Source of the DNA: Amanita rubescens
Lineage: Eukaryota > Basidiomycota > Agaricomycetes > Agaricales > Amanitaceae
Direction: 5' to 3'
Assembly: GCA_015039365.1 (NCBI GenBank)
Contig: WION01000217.1
Location: forward strand, 26,420-90,419
Length of the DNA: 64,000 bases
Shown here piece by piece: positions 56,822 to 64,000 of this stretch; within the stretch, counting starts at the first letter, position 1; each line of letters begins with the position of its first letter. The translations under genes and the position numbers were made by a program. The notes below the pieces were generated by a model. That model had not been told where the DNA came from and did no database searches. It saw only the letters and a list, made by a program, of their open reading frames with translations.

Positions 56822-59800
56822 ATGGGATGTCCGAGTCTCCCTCTGATCCGAAGTCCCTCGAAAAGGAAATCAGGCGCACTTCCGTCTGCCTTCAGACCCT
56901 CATTCGTTTCCCCGTCAGCGCGAGCTGTACCATATCGAATCTCATACCTATCCACCTCATCTTCGCGAGCAACAGCTCCTGTTCTGATAACTTTCGACGA
57001 CTGGGATAGGGGCGGTATCTTTGACTGGTACAGAAGTCTCCATCGCACCGCCATCCACAGAATCGAACTCTGGAAGGAAAGGGACGACTTCAAGCACGAG
57101 TTTGTCGTAATCCATTTGGAAAGCGGAACTCTTTACCGCCTTGACAGGAGGCCATTCGGAGGAGCGAATCCCGACGCCGTTACTGTGAAAGGGTGCAAAG
57201 CCGAAGACAGTGTAACCCTCGTTGACAGGAAGCAACGAGAAACTATCGCATCGAAAGCAGACGTGCAGATTTCGGTGGACTTCAATGGACACAAGAAGCC
57301 CGATCTGTACACTGTTGTCGCTATCTGCGTCAGTGTTCAGATGGACGACCAAGCTAAAAACTATACGTTGCAGCAGTATAACTGCTACTTCCTCGCACGC
57401 ACCATTGTTGCTCTCCTAGTCCGTCATCACTTGCTCCAGCAGTTCGCGTCTCTAGAAGGCATCAGGTGGGACACCGTAGCTGCATCGACCTTCCCGAGGC
57501 ACATTTTCGGCAATAACGGGGCTGTTTTGGATCGGGCCCAGAGATCCGCGTTAATTACAAGCCTTGAAAAGAGGCTTTGGCCGATTGTCAAAGCCGATGC
57601 GGAGACACTCGTTCGAAAGCAAAAACATTGGCATCAACTTCAATCGATCATGAAGGACGTCATCCGTGATACCACTTCAAGGTTGGAAAGCTTGGTTGTC
57701 GATTCGGTGAAAACTGGCGCGAACGAATGGGTTATGGCCGCGATACAAGCAACTTTATGGCATGGTAATCTCGAACGGAATTTGTCAGAGCCCCGTTACA
57801 GACGCAGCTATGAAGAATCAGTGGCAAGCGTCTTGAAGAGAACTGTCAGCAAGGAACTCCAGAAGGAACTACCTCGGAGGATGGTGTCCAGGCTCGGGGA
57901 CATACTCCCGCAGCGTCTCTTCTCCAGGCTTCCGCCGTCGCTACTCGCAAATTTACCTCCAGAGCTTCTAGCTCGACTTCCAGCGAGAGTCCTTGAAAAA
58001 CTTCCACAGGATATTCTTGTCAATATGCCTCCAGAACTCCTATCACAATTACCTCCGGAACTTCTGGCGCGCATTCCAAAGAGTATTATCGAGAAACTCC
58101 CTGATGAACTGCTCGTCAATCTCCCGCCCGCGCTACTGGAAAATATGCCGCCGGAACTCTTATCGCGTATTCCGGTCAGCGTTATGGAAAGGTTACCGGA
58201 CGATTTCTTCGCCCGATTACCACAATCTCTACTGGAACGAATGCCTCCAGAGTTCATAGCGCGTATTCCTGTTAGCGTAATGGAGAGGTTACCTGCCGAT
58301 CTTCTTCTCCGACTGCCGCACTCCCTACTTGAGGCTTTGCCGGCGGAAGTCCTGACTCGTATCCCCATTAGCGTTATTGAGAGGTTACCAGATGACCTTC
58401 TCGTTCGGCTGCCATGTTCTCTACTCGAACGGATGTCTCCGGAATTTATGGCGCGTCTTCCGGTCAGCGTAATAGAGAGGGTGCCAGATGATCTGCTTGT
58501 TCGACTACCACACTCCTTACTTGAAAAATTGCCTCCGGATCTCTTGGCCCGCATTCCCACCAGCGTCTTTGAAAGATTGTCGGATGACCTTCTCATCCGA
58601 TTACCACATTCCTTGCTTGAAAAATTGCCTCCAGAGTGCTTGAAACGGATTCCAATCAGTGTACTGGAGAGGTTACCCGACGATCTCCTTGTTCGGTTAC
58701 CTCGTTCTTTACTCGAGTCTATCCCTCTCGAACTCTTAGCTCGCATCCCAGTCAGCGTCATAGAGAGGTTGCCTGCTTACCTCCTGGGCCAACTACCGAA
58801 CTCCGTACTTGAGATTATTCCTCCGGAACTCTTAGCCCGTATTCCGGCGAGCGTCCTTGAGAAACTCCCAAGTAATCTCCTCGCGAGGTTACCAAATCAC
58901 GTCCTAGAGAAGTTGCCGAATGATCTCCTTGGCCGGCTACCAGCCTCCCTCCTGGACAGTCTACCACCCGAGCTCTTGGCTCGAATTCCCATCGACGTCC
59001 TTGAGAGGTTGCCCGACCCCCTCCTTGCCGCTTTGCCTCCGTATCTCCTTGAAAAAATGCCTGCGGAACTGCTAGGACGTATTCCGGTCAGTGTTCTCGA
59101 AAGGCTGCCGGACGAACTTCTCGTCCGATTACCATCGTCTCTATTGGAAAGGTTACCAGTCGGCTTATCAACTCGCATCCCAACAACCTTGCTCGAGAGA
59201 TTGCCGAACGACCTTCTCGTCAGATTACCACCTTCGTTCCTTGAACGACTTCCTGCCGAAGTCTTGGCACGTATCTCTTCTGCCGTGCTCGAGAGACTGC
59301 CCGAAGAACTCCTCGCTAGTCTTCCGCCCACTCTCCTTGAAAATCTCCCTGTTGAACTTTTAGCGCGCATGCTGAGCGTTCTCAATGACTTGATAGACGA
59401 TCCACCTATTAAATTGCCTGCTGATCGAGCCTCGAAGTCACCAGAAGAATTCGTACAGTTACTCCATGACAATTTGGCTGCGCAACTTCCTAATGTCATT
59501 TCGTTCGCGCTGAAGGGAGATTTAGGGGGCAGTGCTCAGGGAAACCTTAGGATCGTATTGCAGGGCATGCGGGTCATGTTCAAGGACACGCCTGATCATC
59601 CAGATCAAGGATTACCCGAGGACTTGCCAAAACGCCTCCCAGACCAATTAAAAGAGCAATGTAATCAATGCGAAAGTGGATCCTCGGCGATGCCAATCGG
59701 CTCTCAAAAAACGGTTTCTCCCGAGCCACCGGCTATCTCCACGGCCGTGGCGCCAATCTTCGGGCCTGCTGTTTTAGAGGCGGAGGCCGAGAAATCCCCT

Positions 59801-60388
59801 GTTGAAAGGACGGCTACCGACCTATCGACGACTTCCATTGCAGAAGCTCAATTCAGCATCCTCGGATTGGCACTGACCGTCACACCTCGCTTTGTCCTTG
59901 AACAGCTTCCATGCATGATTTCCTTATTCCCGATATCATGGTTGAAAACAATTCCGCCGAAAGCTCTTGGAAAGCTGCCGCCCAAGTGTATGGCCAGATT
60001 TCAAGCACAATGCCTCGAGCGACTGCCTCAAGAGCTCCTTGCCAATCTACCTCCTTCGCTGTTGCAGAATTTGCCACGGGTGACACTCGAGAGGCTCCCG
60101 ACGACTCTTTTAGCAAGATTGCCCGTATCGATCCTGAAGAATATCCCAGATTCATTGCTGGAAAATCTACCGGAAGATCTCTCCGATATGATATGCCAGG
60201 CTTTAGCGTCTGAAAACCTTATAAGTCAGGAGATGATGAATGAAATCGTTAAGAGCGTTGTGGAAGTCGTCAAGGAATCGTTGTTGACATCATCAGGCGA
60301 TCTACCAGAATCCATTATCCGGGTTTCGGTCAAATCGCGGTCGAGGGCGAAGGCGTCGGGCAACCTGAAGACGTTTAAAGAGGCATGA
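56822..60388 (+). CDS. Large protein: papain/NlpC-like N-terminal domain plus LPxxLLxR octapeptide repeats (1,188 residues)
   Basis: Uninterrupted ORF. Residues ~50-220 form a conserved-looking fungal domain (PVLITFDDWDRGGIFDWYRS, KHEFVVIHLESGTLYRLDRR, YTLQQYNCYFLARTIVALLV). A His in KHEFVVIHL and a Cys in YNCYFLA are arranged as in permuted NlpC/P60- or LRAT-like proteins; this fold is an inference. Residues ~360-855 consist of about 60 octapeptides of the form LPxxLLxR grouped in fours (LPPELLAR IPVSVIER LPDDLLVR, then LPHSLLEK), a 32-residue super-repeat. A second, shorter block of the same type is at ~1025-1125, after a Pro/Glu-rich linker. Such a regular amphipathic pattern suggests an alpha-solenoid or a membrane- or surface-binding rod. 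The true start may be later than 56822 or in an upstream exon. Function unknown. Confidence 0.75.
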   Translation: MGCPSLPLIRSPSKRKSGALPSAFRPSFVSPSARAVPYRISYLSTSSSRATAPVLITFDDWDRGGIFDWYRSLHRTAIHRIELWKERDDFKHEFVVIHLESGTLYRLDRRPFGGANPDAVTVKGCKAEDSVTLVDRKQRETIASKADVQISVDFNGHKKPDLYTVVAICVSVQMDDQAKNYTLQQYNCYFLARTIVALLVRHHLLQQFASLEGIRWDTVAASTFPRHIFGNNGAVLDRAQRSALITSLEKRLWPIVKADAETLVRKQKHWHQLQSIMKDVIRDTTSRLESLVVDSVKTGANEWVMAAIQATLWHGNLERNLSEPRYRRSYEESVASVLKRTVSKELQKELPRRMVSRLGDILPQRLFSRLPPSLLANLPPELLARLPARVLEKLPQDILVNMPPELLSQLPPELLARIPKSIIEKLPDELLVNLPPALLENMPPELLSRIPVSVMERLPDDFFARLPQSLLERMPPEFIARIPVSVMERLPADLLLRLPHSLLEALPAEVLTRIPISVIERLPDDLLVRLPCSLLERMSPEFMARLPVSVIERVPDDLLVRLPHSLLEKLPPDLLARIPTSVFERLSDDLLIRLPHSLLEKLPPECLKRIPISVLERLPDDLLVRLPRSLLESIPLELLARIPVSVIERLPAYLLGQLPNSVLEIIPPELLARIPASVLEKLPSNLLARLPNHVLEKLPNDLLGRLPASLLDSLPPELLARIPIDVLERLPDPLLAALPPYLLEKMPAELLGRIPVSVLERLPDELLVRLPSSLLERLPVGLSTRIPTTLLERLPNDLLVRLPPSFLERLPAEVLARISSAVLERLPEELLASLPPTLLENLPVELLARMLSVLNDLIDDPPIKLPADRASKSPEEFVQLLHDNLAAQLPNVISFALKGDLGGSAQGNLRIVLQGMRVMFKDTPDHPDQGLPEDLPKRLPDQLKEQCNQCESGSSAMPIGSQKTVSPEPPAISTAVAPIFGPAVLEAEAEKSPVERTATDLSTTSIAEAQFSILGLALTVTPRFVLEQLPCMISLFPISWLKTIPPKALGKLPPKCMARFQAQCLERLPQELLANLPPSLLQNLPRVTLERLPTTLLARLPVSILKNIPDSLLENLPEDLSDMICQALASENLISQEMMNEIVKSVVEVVKESLLTSSGDLPESIIRVSVKSRSRAKASGNLKTFKEA
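57907..59385 (+). repeat. Coding octapeptide/96-bp super-repeats
   Basis: About 15 diverged 96-bp units within the reading frame, encoding LPPELLAR-IPxSVxER-LPDDLLVR-LPxSLLEx. Codons differ widely between units (for example CTTCCG, TTACCT, CTGCCG for Leu-Pro), so the protein pattern is kept while the DNA has diverged. An antisense ORF of 317 codons across it is a shadow. Confidence 0.85.
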
Positions 60389-61536
60389 GGAGTTACAAAA
60401 CCATATCCTTGACATGACCCGGAGACATAGCAAAACGGTCGCTCAAGTTTCTCGCTTTGGTCTTGGTGAAGAGGCGGTCTACAATGGGTTGCGAGATAAA
60501 ACAGAGGATGTATGGAGGACTATGCGTTCTCATGGAACCCCTCCCAAACGTTTTGGCCGGATGCTCGGCGGAAGTTGATCCAAGCGCTCTAACATTCTAC
60601 TTGTTGTATATATTTGGTATGTCTGCGTAGCCATCAGGCCGTTGTTAATACTCACCTAAGCCTTGCAGGGTATAATACTTTAGCGTATAAAAGTCAGTTC
60701 AACAATCTGGCGTGGGGTATTAGAATACCTTTGTTGATGGCGTGGTCCACCGGGCCTGCGGGAAAAAGGGGATCTTCAACGACACATTTTCGGTCGCATC
60801 TTCTACCATAATCTGTGAAAATATTGGGTTCTTTGTTGTATTTGATACCGTGTAACTTACTACCGTTGTATGTGATATTAGTTTAGCGCTTCAGAAAAAA
60901 AAAATGCTTACGATCGAACATATCAGAGTGGTTACAGGATGCTGAAGCGTAGAGTCTCATGAGCGCAAGTTATAGTGTCCTCTGAGGGACAGCCTCATCA
61001 CGCCGCGTGGGGCAAACGCTGTGCAACGGTAGCCGAAATATTTTTCCCACACCACTCTCAGAAGCTTCTTATCACAGTGCTGTAACATGGTCCATATATG
61101 ATGCTAATTTTGTGTGAGTAGGTATTCCTCAATAAACGTGGAACTTTGACATTACGAGATACTATCCGCCACGAACGTGGCCAGGAAGATTTAGAAATCA
61201 TGGTAGAAGCGTTGGATAGATACGCGAAACGTTACATCCGCAGGAAAGCCTGCCTTCCATCAGGGATTCTGGCCGCTCTAGAAGCAACTGTCCCCTGAAC
61301 CCCTGGCAGCCAGTTCTTATGCCGACAATAGAATGCATGCGATTGGAGTAGAGACGCCTGAGTCGCTCATGACCACACTTCTTAACATAATTAGACGGAG
61401 GGTGACCCACGACAGAATCGGCTACTTCTCGAAGCCTTACTGGGTGCTTCCTTCTCCCAAATTTAATATGACAACGAGAGGGGTATAAAAGCTCATAAGC
61501 TTTCGTCCCCCAGAAGAATTCCCTCACTACATATCA
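60389..61536. other. Intergenic; one small ORF
   Basis: A 54-codon frame at 60414-60578 (MTRRHSKTVAQVSRFGLGEE...) follows the octapeptide-repeat gene. It could be a further exon or spurious. Nothing else is supported up to 61536. Confidence 0.3.
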
Positions 61537-63187
61537 ATGTCGTCCGAGTTGATCAGGTCTGTCGATGTCACTGAACGCGCCAGAGATAGTAAGTGGGGCG
61601 ACGCTGAAAAGTAGGTCAATCGCGAGCTGAACAACCCGGTGCTGACTATAATCCATAGGTATCTTCTCACCAAAAACACCATAAAATTTCTGGGTGTACT
61701 CGCTTTCCAGGAGGTTGACTATGCGCCGTTGGAAGCTACTTTGCGAGATATTGTCCAACTCCTGGATGAGCGTCTCTCCACGGCCAGCAATTACGTCGAC
61801 CTCAAAGATGTGACTAAACCGGCTGTCGCCCTTCCACCCACCAAAGTAATCCTTCAACCTCGCGGCTCCTTCGCATCGCGTACCGCCCTGCGTGGGCACG
61901 TCGATCTCGACTTAGACTTGTGTTTTCCGGAGAATTTCAAAATCCTGCTCAAGACCAGCAAAGCCCTGATACAGCGCTCCATCGGCCAGGTCTTGGGCGC
62001 CCCCGACTTTCTCGATAATCCAAAGGCCGATGGCCGTGATGCAAGCGGTAGCCAACTCTTTACCAAGGACGGCCTGCGCTTCGTTATGCTTTATGTTTGG
62101 GGGAAGCTTGTCAGCGCTACTCCGGAGACTTTCGCCCTTGAGGAGAAGTACTTCCCTGGGAAAATAACCGACCAGACAACGATGGAAGTTAAAGTTACGA
62201 AGCCCCTTACTATGCGCATACACCCTGACAAAACTCTCTCGACACTCACGCGATCCATCTCCGCCCAAATCACGAGCAATAAAACCTATCCCAATCTCGA
62301 AGTGGATTTTTTTGTCAAAGTCATCACGACTAGGTTTGCTGGCCAAGAGGTTCTGGTTGGCGTAGATAAAGATGGTCCGCTAGGAGTCAGGCAGTACCAG
62401 GTTACAACGTTCATTCCCAGTGGAAAAGAGTGGATCGGTAGTCTTCCCTTAGGACCAATTGACCGAGCTGCCATTTTGGCGCTCAAATGGTGGAAGAACA
62501 GTATCAAGGACGATAAAACAATTCCTATGTTTCCTGTAAGCAATGCATACACATCTCCAACTTAGATTAACGATTCTCTGTCAGGTTCGTGATCCAAGCC
62601 TGATGAAGACCCCCGACGACCCGACGGTTCCGATACGAGACAGAAAGCTGGAAGATATCAAGATCAAGTCCCATCATTTTCTCGCTGCCTTGAACACGTT
62701 GCACGAGCTTCCAGTGACGGACCCGCTGTATGTCCCCACTGTCTCTTCGCTTCCCTTCTCCCTTGTCAGAGTTATGGACGTTATGATCAAGATATTGACA
62801 TTTCTTGATCGTGCATATTCCCCTCCTCAGCGTTTCGGCATCGTTTTGGACAATAACTGGAGCAAGGACATACCTCCAAACGTAGTGGATCCAAAGACTG
62901 GCAAAGTCACAAAGTACAATGATAGGGTGATTTACCCCTTCCCAGTGGTAATTTTATCTGTGTTGTGTTTGTAGAATTGGAGTAACGACATTTGAATCTT
63001 ACAGGAATCGCTCGGCGTATTCGATATTATCTATCGGCAGGCTAGCTCAAACATTGCCGAATATGAGGCCATTATCAAAAGCAAAGTTATACCAAGCTTC
63101 GTGTCCAGGCTAAAGGATGCCCTGGATAAATTGGCAAAAAGTAAACCTGCATATACCCCCTCTACCTACGCTTTCGAAGAACTTTAA
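61537..63187 (+). CDS. OAS-like nucleotidyltransferase (498 residues, four exons)
   Basis: Exons are 61537-61610, 61659-62535, 62585-62947 and 63005-63187. The introns are 48, 49 and 57 nt, all GT-AG, and the spliced length is 1,497 nt with no stop. The catalytic signature GSFASRTALRGHVDLDLDLC (about residues 87-106) matches the GS-x4-T-x-LRG-xx-D-x-D spacing of animal oligoadenylate synthetases. The third acidic residue is in YPNLEVDFFVKV. RAAILALKWWKN matches the helix before the OAS C-lobe. NNWSKDIPPNVVDPKTGKV matches the OAS-like loop near the C-terminus (a P-x-x-x-DP-x-x-P/T-G pattern). OAS and CD-NTase enzymes make 2'-5' oligoadenylates or cyclic dinucleotides as second messengers, often in antiviral signalling; whether this fungal protein does so is unknown. 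No RNase L-like or effector gene is recognised nearby. No signal peptide or membrane segment. Confidence 0.75.
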
Positions 63188-64000
63188 CTGATGGTATACG
63201 TGTGGTGATGCATATGTAGTTATTCTCCAATGCCGCCATACCTGTCGCTGTTGTGGGCATCTTTCAATGTACGAACTAATCTGATCTTGATTACGCACAT
63301 ATGCATGCTGTCGATGTAAACATGGACCAATGGATGACTCCGTCAAGGACCCACGGTTAGCCAGGGCAAACACTATAACTTGTATGGGACATCGATGATG
63401 AACAGTGATCGACACAATCGTTGCCTCGGAGGCTTCATCGTCAATGAAACCTGGTCCTTGGACTCGGACGTTGTCTTCCAGATTTTTGTCCGGTAGGGCG
63501 TCGGAAACTCTCAACAGAACACAAGAATCGGCTTTTCTCCTCATTGGACACGAAAGGCTTACTCCTCGATTTCTAGTTTGAAGGTTGGTTCATCGCCGTG
63601 CAGATAAGTAGCAGAAGCTCAGTCTGTCGCGGCTGAGGCGGCTGAGGGACGCGCTAAAACTTTAAACCACACGTGATGTGAATCTGATGCCCAGACCACA
63701 CTGGCTGTGACAGGTGCTGCGAAGTACTAACTGGATTAGACTCTGCATTATTGATGCCTCCCACACCAATGTGCCAGACATGCGGAGATAAGAAGACTGC
63801 ACCTTCTGATATGTCCGCAACGGCCCCACTGTTGCGATTAAACTGCGCCGCGGCGGAAATGTTCAAATGTAAAATGGTTAACCTGTGATATAGATAAGCT
63901 GCTGACCGTGTTGCGCTTAGCTGGTCATGTGAAATTATATAAAATAGACATTCTGCGACGGTTACGACGTCCGACGATTCAGATTTATGTAACCTGTTTG
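63188..64000. other. Right edge, no firm gene
   Basis: A minus-strand frame at 63866-63654 (MNISAAAQFNRNSGAVADIS ... HITCGLKF) has a plausible composition for the end of a secreted or surface protein, continuing beyond a possible upstream exon. No motif is recognised. 63110-63544 minus is antisense to the nucleotidyltransferase end and is not supported. Confidence 0.3.

Noticed and set aside
57808..58761. 317-codon minus-strand ORF (and 58897-59499)
   Set aside because: Antisense shadow of the octapeptide repeats; its Ser/Arg-rich repeat is the complement of the LPxxLLxR codons.

Overview
The window is eukaryotic. Short GT-AG introns of about 46-70 nt with CTNAC-like branch points, dense but intron-rich genes, and gene families typical of mushroom-forming fungi (HsbA-like wall protein, FIST-like protein, DUF2235 protein, Agaricomycete GTPase and ankyrin families, ISWI-type remodeller) point to an agaricomycete basidiomycete. 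No bacterial operon logic applies.

Left third (1-23,000): a transposon graveyard that can be read as layers. An integrase-like (DDE) gene was broken by an ~8.15 kb element with 24-bp terminal inverted repeats and GAGTCC-rich ends. That element itself carries a 3.6 kb inverted-repeat insert containing a decayed ankyrin-repeat gene. Two 3,735-bp hAT transposons in opposite orientation (8415-12149 and 18633-22367) then landed, one in the 8 kb element and one in an ISWI-like gene. Their 8-bp target duplications are exchanged between the copies, which shows that the 6.5 kb between them (12150-18632) has been inverted by recombination. Flipping it back restores both the integrase gene and the ISWI gene as colinear split genes. 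A solo LTR sits inside the ISWI remnant.

Middle (23,000-46,200): an acid-sphingomyelinase-like remnant, a second solo LTR, HsbA remnants, an intact four-exon FIST-like gene, a GTPase gene, a TKL-like protein kinase, a decayed Sey1-like GTPase, and a full-length LINE (38683-45046, both ORFs open, poly-A tail, 12-bp target duplication) inserted in an exon of a short-chain dehydrogenase gene. The GTPase gene is the most unusual locus here. Between its G domain and its last exon lies an exact tandem array of 66-nt intron-like modules (GTGAGT...CTGAC...CCAG on the coding strand), separated by single variable triplets. It reads as 29 one-codon micro-exons, flanked by further non-repetitive micro-exons of 3 or 9 nt, all in phase.

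Right third (46,200-64,000): a ~1 kb segmental duplication (46165 and 53221), a DUF2235 hydrolase-like gene whose first-exon region is triplicated (151-bp units), an HsbA-like secreted protein gene with remnants elsewhere, a 1,188-residue protein dominated by LPxxLLxR octapeptides, and an intact four-exon OAS-like nucleotidyltransferase (498 residues). No tRNA, rRNA or CRISPR array was recognised. All homology statements are from recognition by eye, not from a search.
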